A DNA stretch of 34,652 nt from Marinilabiliales bacterium (GTDB lineage: Bacteria > Bacteroidota > Bacteroidia > Bacteroidales > F082): the NCBI GenBank assembly GCA_002869315.1, contig PKTD01000205.1:1-34652 (forward strand), in the 5' to 3' direction. The notes under the pieces were generated by a model that was not told the DNA's origin, did not search any database, and was given only the letters and a program-made list of their open reading frames with translations. Made by a program: the position numbers and the translations under genes. Below, piece after piece: positions 9,463-19,800 of this stretch (its first letter is position 1; the number at the start of each line of letters is the position of its first letter).

Positions 9463-10110
9463 TTATTGGGTAAAGGCAAATTTTATAATGTTTGCTCCCA
9501 TTTCCAGAGCTTCCGTTCTTTTTATCCCAGAGTCGTTATGTACTTCGGCATCTTCCCATCCGTCTCCCAGATCGCATTCATAATCATAAAAACATACGAT
9601 TCGACCCTGATAAATTAATCCAAACCCCTGTGGAACTTTATTATCATGCTCATGAATTTTAGGCAGGCCTGAATTAAAAGCATATTTTTGGTGGTAGATA
9701 GGGTGAGTAAAAGGCAACTCCACAAACTCCAGTTCAGGGAATACTTTTTTCATTTCTCTTCTGATATATTCATCAAGCCCATAATTGTCTGATACATGTA
9801 AAAAACCACCAGAAATAAGGTAGGTTCTAAGGTTTTCTACCTCATCAGGAGAGAGAATTATGTTTCCATGACCTGTAAGATGTACAAAAGGATAGTTGAA
9901 TATATCGGTACTTCCCACTTCTACTGTGGGGACTTCCGTGTTAATATTGGTGTTTAAATTTTTATTGCAGAATTTAACCAGATTAGGAAGTGAGGTGGGA
10001 TTAGCATACCAGTAGCCACCGCCTTTATATTTAAGCAAAGCTATTTGCACTTCCTGGGAATATGACGATCCCATGAGAATTAAAAAAACGAAAAGTAGTA
10101 TTTTTCTCAT
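9463..10110 (-). CDS. DUF4159 domain-containing secreted protein
   Basis: Signal peptide; LLKYKGGGYWYANPTSLPNLVKF, PFVHLTGHGNIILSPDEVENLRTYL, GGFLHVSDNYGLDEYIRREMKKVFPE. Confidence 0.75.
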   Translation of the reverse strand: MRKILLFVFLILMGSSYSQEVQIALLKYKGGGYWYANPTSLPNLVKFCNKNLNTNINTEVPTVEVGSTDIFNYPFVHLTGHGNIILSPDEVENLRTYLISGGFLHVSDNYGLDEYIRREMKKVFPELEFVELPFTHPIYHQKYAFNSGLPKIHEHDNKVPQGFGLIYQGRIVCFYDYECDLGDGWEDAEVHNDSGIKRTEALEMGANIIKFAFTQ

Positions 10111-10156
10111 GAGGGCAAAAATAATTTAATTTACACTCGCTTATTTTTAATATTCG

Positions 10157-10861
10157 TTAAATACTATTGAGGATACTGATTGTATTGCATGCCACAACAG
10201 CTGCAGTTTCTGTTCTCAGGCGGAAATTACCAAGACTAATCGGGATGAAGCCTTTTTGTTTTGCCAGTTCTACTTCTTCAGGGCGAAAGTCTCCTTCGGG
10301 GCCAATAAGAATTAACACATCCTCTCCCTTTTTATATATGTAAGGCAGTTCCAGGGTTACATCCTCATCGATATATGCAATAAACTTTTGTCCTTTAAAA
10401 TCTATAGTAAGAAAATCTTTTAGTTTCTGTTGCTCATTAAGTTGCGGATGAAAGGATTTTAGAGATTGCTTAACAGCAGCAGTAATCACTTTTTCAAAAC
10501 GATCATGTTTAACTACTTTCCTTTCGCTTTGCTCACAAATTATGGGTGTTATTTCATCTATTCCTATTTCAGTGGATTTTTCCAGAAACCACTCTGTACG
10601 ATCATTATTTTTTGTGGGGGCAATGGCGATATGAAGTTTATAATTACGCTTATCATTGCCTTCGTAGGATTTCAGTATTTCTACCTCACATGCTGAAGGA
10701 ATTGCGCTGATAATCTGCGTTTCGAAAAACAATCCATTACCATTGGTGAAATGAATTATTTCACCCTCAGTTTTCCTTAACACTTTTATAATATGTTTCG
10801 ACTCCTCTTTGTTGAGAGTGTAGTACTTTCCTTCTATGTTTGGAGCGTAAAAGAGGTTCAT
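10157..10861 (-). CDS. rsmE: 16S rRNA (uracil1498-N3)-methyltransferase
   Basis: MNLFYAPNI...SKHIIKVLRKTEGEII, ILIGPEGDFRPEEVELAKQKGFIPISLGNFRLRTETAAVVACNTI. Confidence 0.92.
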   Translation of the reverse strand: MNLFYAPNIEGKYYTLNKEESKHIIKVLRKTEGEIIHFTNGNGLFFETQIISAIPSACEVEILKSYEGNDKRNYKLHIAIAPTKNNDRTEWFLEKSTEIGIDEITPIICEQSERKVVKHDRFEKVITAAVKQSLKSFHPQLNEQQKLKDFLTIDFKGQKFIAYIDEDVTLELPYIYKKGEDVLILIGPEGDFRPEEVELAKQKGFIPISLGNFRLRTETAAVVACNTISILNSI

Positions 10862-10881
10862 ATCAGAATATTAAAAAATAT

Positions 10882-13791
10882 TTAGTAAACTAATAACTTC
10901 TTTATTACAGACTTTTTCACCCCTTCAAACTTCAGAAAATAAATTCCTTTTGGATTTTTTGTTTCCAGTTTTATATCAAATTTATTTTCCAGTTGGTACA
11001 AATTAACTTCACGAATTTCCTGACCAAGATTATTAAGAAGTTTCACAAGTTCGTAGCCATGATTATCAGTTAGTTCGATATGTACAACTCCATTTGAGGG
11101 ATTTGGATAAACCTTTACTAAATCATCATCAATTATTTCCTCAAACCCCACAAACTGACTAACGCTCACATTATCAATAAACATAGGGTTACCATAAGCA
11201 TTATATGATTCGAAGGCTATACGAACCTGAGGTTGACCTGTCCATTGTGATAAATCAATATTTATACATTCTGCTCCCCAACCTGCAAGACACCAATCGA
11301 GTGATGATTCTGGCCAGAAATCAGGATTTAATTGAGCGGTTGCAAAATTACCAGTACCATCTTCTGCATCAGCGAAGACTCTAGTCCATGTATCACCACA
11401 ATCAGCACTTACCATAACTATCAAAGAATCCGGATCTTTAGTATGACGTTTTGCATAGGCATGTTCAAATTCAAGAACAGCACTGCTCATACCATTGAGA
11501 TTTAAAGGAGGTGTTATCAATCTGTCGCGGCCGCCCATAGGAAAATAATTGTTGAATTCTATTCCGGCTGCTGTAAAACCCGGATCATTTCCATTTACTG
11601 AATAAATATCCCAGGTAACTTCTCCATCAGGATTTTCAACCTGCCATAATTTTGTTTTAAAACCATCATCTTCAAAATTTTCCATAAAATAAGGAACAAA
11701 ACCTCCGACCATTATTTCGTCTTCTTTTGTCAGGCTTGCTGAACCATTTAAATTGGAAGTAGTTAACTTAACAGAATAATATCCAACTTCATCAAAAACA
11801 AGTTTAGGATTCTGACTTTCAGCAGTATATCCTTCCACAAAACGATAAGTATTCGGGGTAATTTCCCAACTCCATGCTATTGGACTGTAAATTGATTTAT
11901 CATAAAGAGTGATAGTATCAGCAAGGCAACCAAAGCGATTATCAACTTCGAAGTTTACTTCCGGAAGTATACTACTGCTAACTGTAATATACTCCGTCTT
12001 AGTAATCGTATTTTCACCTGCTGTATTTTGTGTAGTTAAACTAACACTATAAACACCTTCAGTTTCATATTTTATGTTTTCAGGATTCTGCACGTTTGAC
12101 GTGGATGGGTTTGCACCTTCAAAAGTCCATTCCCATTCAGCAGGAATGCCAACAGTTTCATCAAAAAAGTTCACAGTTTCACCTGTAGGGATTATTTCAT
12201 TATCAACTGTAAAGTTTGATTCAGGAACCTGAGTAAAGTCGAGAGAAGCAATTTGTGTTCTCCAAGACCACCCTCCATTTGTCCATTCAGTTGTAAACCA
12301 AAATGTTGTTCCATCGGATGGATCCACTGTCATACTTGAATAATCTCCCCATCGTGAAACACCTGTTTGCGACTTCTCCCCTTGCAGGATAGTAGTTTCT
12401 TCCACATCCAATACTCCAAGGCCCATTGAGGCTCCTGCCAATTGTCCGGCAAACCTTATGGAAGGATACGTAAACGGGCCGGAAACAGAATATCCCAGAG
12501 CAATATCACCATTATCATTCATGGCTATACTTCCCATCCATCGATTGTTACCATCATCAGGAGCAAATGTTCCTTCCTGATAAATTTCCCATTCACCTTC
12601 AGGGTATTTGCGCACTTCATACCATTTTACTCCTGCCCTGCCATTATCATCCACACGAACTGTATGGTTGGTAAGCATTACTTCATATTCTTCGAAATTT
12701 CGATATTGCAAACGATACATCAATCGGCCAGCCAAAGCGTCTAGTTTTTGTGATGTTCCTCTTTGTGATATACTAATATTGTTAGTAAAAAATTGCTCAG
12801 TAGACAAGGGAGTTAGAAAATTAGTTGTGGAATTTTCAGGATTTTCCCAGTCAATATCTACTTCCCAAATTCTGAGTGAATTATTACTCATATTCATAAA
12901 ATATTGTGGTGAACCTTCCGGAGGAGGAGTTGCACCATCAGCATCGGCAGGAAGCAGACTTCCAAAAGCAGTTCCTAAGTCAAAGAATACCATTTGGGCA
13001 TCGGGGTCACCTGCTAGCATCTTATCCCTATCAACAGCGCATATACCGCCACCAGCCCAATTCCAGTTATGAAACTGGTTGATACTGAAATAATAGGCGT
13101 CGTTCCAAATACCAAATTTAGGATAATCATTAAGGTTATCAAACTCATAGGCATATCTATACCACTCTCCTAAAGGATCGGGAGTTGCAGAAACAGCAAT
13201 CAGTTCATAATATTTTCCATTATTGGTGCTTAAGGCGAACTGGGTTGCTATCCATCTATCGGCATATTCATCGTATACAACTACTGGATCTCCATCATTG
13301 GCATTATCGAATGGTTGCCCATCATCAAAACCTTCCCATAGAGTTTGATTATCGGCAGGTGACATTAACTGATTACCATCCTTATCCCAAATTGAAAATG
13401 CTAGGTTTATCATTTGAAAGTAATGATTTGGACCTACATCGCCATCAGTATAAGGAGGTGCTACACCACTGAGATTAGGAACGCCCGGAAAATTATTTAC
13501 TATTTGAGGTGTTGCATATCCCTCACTTACAGTCTGTAATTTCAACTTCGATTTATCAAATTCCCCTTCATTTTCAAAATCATCCAAAAAATTATCAAAG
13601 TTTTTGATAATACTGTTTTTCCATGATCTCTCTCTCACTCCGGGAGGGATAGGCTCCACTTCCGAAAGTTTTTGAGACACATCGAAATGCACCGGTTTTG
13701 AAATTTTCTTTGGACTTAATGTTTGTGAAAACAAATTTTGATTTAATACTGCTATTCCTAAAACTACTAACAGCGTAAATAATTTTCTCAT
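10882..13791 (-). CDS. Giant secreted protein: propeller-like head, two PKD domains, jelly-roll/choice-of-anchor-like module, T9SS type A sorting tail
   Basis: Signal peptide; DGDVGPNHYFQMIN...RWGDYSSMTVDPSDGTTFWFTTEW; WEWTFEGANPSTSNVQNPENIKYETEGVYSVSLTT; FEDDGFKTKLWQVENPDGEVTWD...FIDNVSVSQF; VYPNPSNGVVHIEL...KKLLVY. Confidence 0.8.
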   Translation of the reverse strand: MRKLFTLLVVLGIAVLNQNLFSQTLSPKKISKPVHFDVSQKLSEVEPIPPGVRERSWKNSIIKNFDNFLDDFENEGEFDKSKLKLQTVSEGYATPQIVNNFPGVPNLSGVAPPYTDGDVGPNHYFQMINLAFSIWDKDGNQLMSPADNQTLWEGFDDGQPFDNANDGDPVVVYDEYADRWIATQFALSTNNGKYYELIAVSATPDPLGEWYRYAYEFDNLNDYPKFGIWNDAYYFSINQFHNWNWAGGGICAVDRDKMLAGDPDAQMVFFDLGTAFGSLLPADADGATPPPEGSPQYFMNMSNNSLRIWEVDIDWENPENSTTNFLTPLSTEQFFTNNISISQRGTSQKLDALAGRLMYRLQYRNFEEYEVMLTNHTVRVDDNGRAGVKWYEVRKYPEGEWEIYQEGTFAPDDGNNRWMGSIAMNDNGDIALGYSVSGPFTYPSIRFAGQLAGASMGLGVLDVEETTILQGEKSQTGVSRWGDYSSMTVDPSDGTTFWFTTEWTNGGWSWRTQIASLDFTQVPESNFTVDNEIIPTGETVNFFDETVGIPAEWEWTFEGANPSTSNVQNPENIKYETEGVYSVSLTTQNTAGENTITKTEYITVSSSILPEVNFEVDNRFGCLADTITLYDKSIYSPIAWSWEITPNTYRFVEGYTAESQNPKLVFDEVGYYSVKLTTSNLNGSASLTKEDEIMVGGFVPYFMENFEDDGFKTKLWQVENPDGEVTWDIYSVNGNDPGFTAAGIEFNNYFPMGGRDRLITPPLNLNGMSSAVLEFEHAYAKRHTKDPDSLIVMVSADCGDTWTRVFADAEDGTGNFATAQLNPDFWPESSLDWCLAGWGAECINIDLSQWTGQPQVRIAFESYNAYGNPMFIDNVSVSQFVGFEEIIDDDLVKVYPNPSNGVVHIELTDNHGYELVKLLNNLGQEIREVNLYQLENKFDIKLETKNPKGIYFLKFEGVKKSVIKKLLVY

Positions 13792-13842
13792 AGAAAAATT
13801 GATTTTTGTAATAATTCAGCAATGGATATAATTAAACTGAAA

Positions 13843-16740
13843 TTAATAAACAATAATTTTCTGGCTTTGCAATATGTCGGATCCCCGCAATCTTACAAAA
13901 TATATACCCGACTCAAGTTCTTCATTAATCTCAATCTCGCTAGTGTCGGACCCATTAAGTTTGTATGCACTAATTACTTTACCAAGCATATCCACAAGTT
14001 CAACGCTATTATATTTTGTTGAATTTAATATCCTGACAGTAAAACTTCCATCATTTGGATTAGGATAAACCTTTAGTTCCTCAGAAGTTAAGGCCTGGTT
14101 TTCAATACCCACGAATTGACTTATATGAACATTATCGATATAGATTGGGTTTCCATTTGCATTATATGATTCGAAGGCAATTTTTATATTCGATTTTCCG
14201 GCGTAATTATCAAGGTTTACTGAATAGCAATCGCTACCATAACCGGCTCCACACCAATCTTCCAGGCTGGAAGGCACAAAACCATCGGTTGTGAGAGGAT
14301 GAGTGGCAAAACTTCCATTTCCATCATCGCCAAGAGATAGCAGGCGGGTCCAGGATATACCGCAATCTTCAGAAATTAATACAATAAGAGAATCACTTAT
14401 CTGAGCATAATGCTTTGCATATGCATGGTCGAATTCAAGACTAGCATTAGTCATTCCTTCCATATTTATCGGAGGTGAAATAAGTCTGTCTCTTTCAGTA
14501 AAATCATAATATTCCAGAAGATTGATTCCAGCAGCATAACTACCATGGCCAAAACCTTCAAGAGGAAGGATTTCCCAGGTGATTTCTCCGTCAGGATTAT
14601 CTATTGTCCAAAATCTCAAATCCAGTCCTTGTTCAAAATCCTCATTAAAATAGGGCTGAAAACCTCCTGCATTAATAATTTCAAATTTTGTCAATTCTGA
14701 TGAACCATTTAAATTCCATGCAGTTAATGTTATAGAATAAATCCCTGCCTCATCAAAAACAACATCAGGATTCTGACTAAACTGGTCGGTACCATTTACA
14801 AAAGTAACTGTTGATGGATTAAATGACCATTCCCATTCCATAGGCATATAAAGTGATTCATCTTTAAACTCCATAACTTCACCCAAGCAAACAACTGACT
14901 TATCATAATCAAAATCAACTTCTGGTAAAATTGTTGAGCTGCTTGTAATAAAATCGCTTTTTACTAAAGTATCAGATCCATATATATTGGAAGTTATTAA
15001 TTTCACATCAAAACTACCTTCAGTTTCATATACTATATTTTCAGGATTTTGCTCTGAAGAATTTTCTGTACTAGCACCTGCAAATGTCCATTCCCATGAA
15101 CTTGGAACTCCAAGTGTATTGTCCTGGAAATTAACCGACTCTCCTACAGGGATAAGAATATTATCAGCTTCAAATTCAGTTTCAGGCTGAAAAGACGGAC
15201 GCATATATGCCCACCATGTTCCCCACTTTGTGGCGTTTGGTGAATATTCTGCATACTCCTGAATAGTCCAGAAATCCAAATCATTAGCAGGATCTACACA
15301 AGTATTTGAATAATCTCCCCAACGATTTCTTCCACCTCCAAAAGTTTTATAATAAGGACTAAGTCCATCCTTATACTGATAATACTCTCGCATGGAGTTT
15401 TCTTCGTCATAATGCGATTTATAAGCATATCCAGCACTTGCATATTGTGTTTCAGAAAAAACATCAAAACCAATAAACACATCCTCTTTAGAGTTAACTG
15501 CTATGGTAGGGAAAGCAAAACTAAATACATTGCTCGGATCATCAACGCGACCTCTTTCCAAAATATTACCATCAGTATCTAAACACCACCACTGAACTGC
15601 TGTGCGCTGTGGATTGTTAACAGGCAAAAATACATGGTGTACTGCCCAGAGTTTACCATTTCTGTAAATTACATTTTCCATGCGTGAATCAACTGAGTTT
15701 ATTAACTCACTACTACCTAACTGAGGCAGGAAGTTTCCATAATAACCAGCACCATTTTCCCAGGGCTCTGGAATTCCAATGGCACCCTCATATTGAAATT
15801 GAGGATCATCCAATGGCCCATCAAGTTTAAATTTCTGAATATAACCGTAGCCACCATTATTACCATTACTGGTAGAAATCAAATATTGATCTTCTGCCTC
15901 ATTATCGTAAGTTATAGAAGGCACCAATGTAAATCCCTGTGAAGTAGCAAAACGTGTGAAATCAACATTATCTTCACCATTATAAGCAGCCATTTTGTCG
16001 AAAACAAATACAGTTCTGTAATAATCATTTCCAAACATATTTCCACTAATAGTAATCCATTTTTTATTGAACCCAATACTCGGGTAGTCAAACCATGTTT
16101 GATTGGATTCATCCGGATCTATCCAGTACATATTCCACTCGCCAAGCGGGTCAGAAGTTTGGCTTACACCAAGATAAAGTTTTGAGTCAACTGAATTAGA
16201 GCCACTTGGAGTAACCATTATCCAGCGATCATTATGAGGATCATAAATAATTTTAGGGTCGAAAGTACCACCGTTTCCTGGCAAAGCATTCCACCAGTTT
16301 CCGAGTGAAGTATTAAACAATGTGTTGCCAATTCTATCTTGTATTCTCACACCGGTATTCAAAGTAATCATTAGGTGGTCAGGTCCAACACATCCGTTAA
16401 CATCCGGTGGTATTGAACTGCCATTATCTTCAAGAGCATGAAAAGTAGTATCCGGAGCTGGGGAAACCTCTCTTGTGGATTTCGGTGTTTTATAAGTTCC
16501 TGGTTCTTCTTTATAAATTATTTTACTCTCGTCAAAAGTCCAGTTAGGAACCTCCCAATTTTTGTTAGGTACTTTAAAGTTTAAACTAGGTTCGTTGTCA
16601 GGTATACCATCAAGTTGCTTAACATTAAGCTTGTAGTTTTTAGAAGTTTTTCCTTTAATTACAGTCTTGTTCTGCGCACTAATAAATTGAAAGGAAAAAA
16701 TGGCTAATAATAAAATTGAAAGTCTAGTAAATTTTACCAT
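13843..16740 (-). CDS. Giant secreted paralogue of 10882-13791: propeller-like head, PKD domains, jelly-roll-like module, T9SS sorting tail
   Basis: PPDVNGCVGPDHLMITLNTGVRIQD...RWGDYSNTCVDPANDLDFWTIQEY; WEWTFAGASTENSSEQNPENIVYETEGSFDVKLIT; RFWTIDNPDGEITWEI...IYIDNVHISQFVGIEN; VYPNPNDGSFTVRI...QKIIVY. Confidence 0.8.
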   Translation of the reverse strand: MVKFTRLSILLLAIFSFQFISAQNKTVIKGKTSKNYKLNVKQLDGIPDNEPSLNFKVPNKNWEVPNWTFDESKIIYKEEPGTYKTPKSTREVSPAPDTTFHALEDNGSSIPPDVNGCVGPDHLMITLNTGVRIQDRIGNTLFNTSLGNWWNALPGNGGTFDPKIIYDPHNDRWIMVTPSGSNSVDSKLYLGVSQTSDPLGEWNMYWIDPDESNQTWFDYPSIGFNKKWITISGNMFGNDYYRTVFVFDKMAAYNGEDNVDFTRFATSQGFTLVPSITYDNEAEDQYLISTSNGNNGGYGYIQKFKLDGPLDDPQFQYEGAIGIPEPWENGAGYYGNFLPQLGSSELINSVDSRMENVIYRNGKLWAVHHVFLPVNNPQRTAVQWWCLDTDGNILERGRVDDPSNVFSFAFPTIAVNSKEDVFIGFDVFSETQYASAGYAYKSHYDEENSMREYYQYKDGLSPYYKTFGGGRNRWGDYSNTCVDPANDLDFWTIQEYAEYSPNATKWGTWWAYMRPSFQPETEFEADNILIPVGESVNFQDNTLGVPSSWEWTFAGASTENSSEQNPENIVYETEGSFDVKLITSNIYGSDTLVKSDFITSSSTILPEVDFDYDKSVVCLGEVMEFKDESLYMPMEWEWSFNPSTVTFVNGTDQFSQNPDVVFDEAGIYSITLTAWNLNGSSELTKFEIINAGGFQPYFNEDFEQGLDLRFWTIDNPDGEITWEILPLEGFGHGSYAAGINLLEYYDFTERDRLISPPINMEGMTNASLEFDHAYAKHYAQISDSLIVLISEDCGISWTRLLSLGDDGNGSFATHPLTTDGFVPSSLEDWCGAGYGSDCYSVNLDNYAGKSNIKIAFESYNANGNPIYIDNVHISQFVGIENQALTSEELKVYPNPNDGSFTVRILNSTKYNSVELVDMLGKVISAYKLNGSDTSEIEINEELESGIYFVRLRGSDILQSQKIIVY

Positions 16741-16881
16741 GAAAATATTGTTTAATTGCTTTAATAATGATTACTCTGCAAAAATAGCAATAATGTAAAA
16801 CAATTGTAGCCCAAGGTATAAACCCCGAACTTCAATTGTTTTAAACCCAAAGAAAGTGTTTATTCTTCCGGGATTTATAAT

Positions 16882-19800
16882 TTATTGTATTATCAACTTT
16901 TCGGTTGATGATGTTTTAGAATTTCCAATATTGATAATATATATGCCTTTTGCCAGGTTTGCTATATCGATAAGGCTTTGGCCGGAAGTCAATTCCTGTT
17001 CAATAATTTGTTTACCCTGCAAATTAGAAATTGTTAGTTTATAATTATCTACCTCTTTTATAATTACAGTAATATTGTCTCTTGCTGGATTTGGGTAAAC
17101 TAGTAGTTCAGTATTATTATCAGTGTCATAAAGGCCAAGTGTATTACTTATTTCCACATTATCGATATAGAGGTTATTTCCATACTGATTGAAACTTTCA
17201 AACTGAACCTTAATATTTCCCATTCCAGACCACTGATTCAGGTCGATAATTGGTTTAGAAGCGCCATATCCACTACCAGCCCAGTCTTCAGTAATTGCAG
17301 GTGTAAAAAATGAAGTTTGTGGTTCTGTAGTTTCAAAAACTCCTTCACCATCAGGTCCGTTGGCATAGACTCTTGTCCATGTTTCTCCACAATCTGAAGA
17401 AACTTTAACGATCAAAGAATCCTTTTGATTATAACGCTGAGCATATGCATAGTCGAAAGAAAGTAATACATTATCGTAACCAACAAAACTCAATAATGGT
17501 GAGTTCATTTGATCTCTGTTACCCATATTTGTATAATCATAGAAGTTCATCCAGGCAGCATTCGTCATGCCTGAAGCCCCTTCAACCTCTGCTATATCCC
17601 ATGTTTTACTACCATCAGGATTATTTACTTCCCATCCAGAACTACCAAGGCTAACAGCATCAAAGCCATCTAAATACGGGATATTCTGACCACCTACTTT
17701 CACATAGTCATCTTTAGTCAATTCCGACTCTCCAGCCGAGTTTGTGACCTGTAAACTAACTGTATACATTCCTGCTTCAGAAAAACTAACTTCAGGATTT
17801 TGAGAATTTGCATCTGTTCCGTTCATAAAACTCACTGTAGCGGGTTCAAATGTCCATTGCCATGAAACAGGACAACCCTGTGAAAGATCAGTAAATACTG
17901 AAGATTGTGTACTACAAATAACACTATCAACAGTCATAAAATCCACCTCAGGCAACATTGCGGAATTAACTGTAATATAGGATGTTACAGTTTTTGTATC
18001 TTCACCTGCCGGGTTGGTGACAGTAAGAGTAACGGCAAAAGTTCCCTCTTCAGGATATTGAATATTTGTAGGGTTCCTATCAGTTGAAGTAGAAGGCGTT
18101 GCACCTTCGAAAGTCCAGTTCCATGAATGAGGAACACCACTTGATTTATCAAAAAAGTTGATCATACAACCACCAGGAACATCTGTTTCATCTGACTCAA
18201 AATCGGCTAAAGGGGTGCCATAATAAGAAGGTGATGACCATAAACCACGACCATAAGTTGATGTTTTTACAGCATCATTAGCCGGATTATTTTCATCAAT
18301 AAAAATTTCAATTTCAGTTATATTAGCCGAAACAGGGAAATTATTTGAAAATAATATCCATTCTGACATTGTTGCATTTTTATAATAAATTCCGGCATCA
18401 GTTCCTACATAAAGTCCTTCATTATCATTTTTATAAAACTCAATTGTGTTGGTAGAAACATTAGGTATATTCAAAGTAATATCATCCCAGTTAAGACCTC
18501 TGTCAGAAGATTTAAAAACTTTTGAATTAATGGTGATATAAACTACATCTTCATCGTAAGGATTAGTTTCAACATCGGTGGCATTACCACTACTAGGAAC
18601 CTGATCAGAAATATCTACCCAAGTAGGATTTGAACTTCCCAAATCATCAGTACGATATAAATTACCATTATATTTTGAAACATACATTATATCATTATTT
18701 GCCTCACTCTGCTCTAATACATTACAATTTCCGCCTCCGATGTTTGTAATTTTCTCCCATGTTACATTCCATGCCCGTATGTTAGTACTTTTCCATACAT
18801 TTTGCATTCCGACATACATAGTCTCATTTTCAGTCACATCCAGTGCAAACGGAGTTACCCAATCACCCGACTCACCAATTCCACCAGAAATACTTCCCTG
18901 ATTGGAATTATTTACTATTCTGGAAATGCTTTGGCCATTATAATACTCTCCATAGGCATATGTGTCATCTGTATGATCATATGTGCAATCCATTCCATCT
19001 CCACCCATAACAGTTAGGAAACCATTCTCAAGTGAGGTAGCAGAACCATTATCCTGATAACCATTCATTACCTTATTTACATCAGTTTTAGCCTGACCTA
19101 TTTTGTATATTTGAGAAATTGCAAGCCCAGAGGTAAGTTCAGTATAACTTACACCTCCATTATCACTAACATAAACACCACCATCATTACCTACGTATAA
19201 CTTTCCATCTGTTGGAGAAAATTCCAGAACATGTTGATCGGCATGAACAGCAGGTTTGCCACATCCACCATACCAATGTGAACTCATTATCCAACTGGAT
19301 CCACCATTTATTGAGTACCATATATTTACACCACCTGAATAGATAATGTCAGCATTATTTGGGTCTGCAGCCAAGTCCAGATCATACCATCCCTGGCCTC
19401 CTGAACCTCCATTACAATCCCAGGCCATGATATTAGGTGTAGATGATTTTAGAACAAAATTTAGACCTGCATCATCGGAGCGGTATATTCCTCCAAAAGC
19501 ACTTCCACTTGTAGTGTGAAAATAAACCACATCAGGATCTGCAGCACTAACGGCAATAACACCGCGTGAGGCTGATCCAATACCTGCTGTAATCTGAGTA
19601 AAAGTCTCTCCCCCATCAGCAGAGCGATAAAAATTACCACTTCCTGAAGCAAAAACAATATTAGGGTCATCTGCTTTGAATACAACTTCTTTAATATTTC
19701 CGGTTCTTACCTGATACCAGTTTGCTCCTGCATCAATAGTTTTGTATAGGCCTCCGCTGGTAGCAGCAAAAATCATATTGTTGTTGGTAGGGTGCATTAG

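Noticed and set aside
12442-13472. Plus-strand ORFs 12442-12744, 12608-13072 and 13185-13472
   Set aside because: Antisense shadows of the 969-aa secreted protein; no recognisable motifs or plausible promoters.
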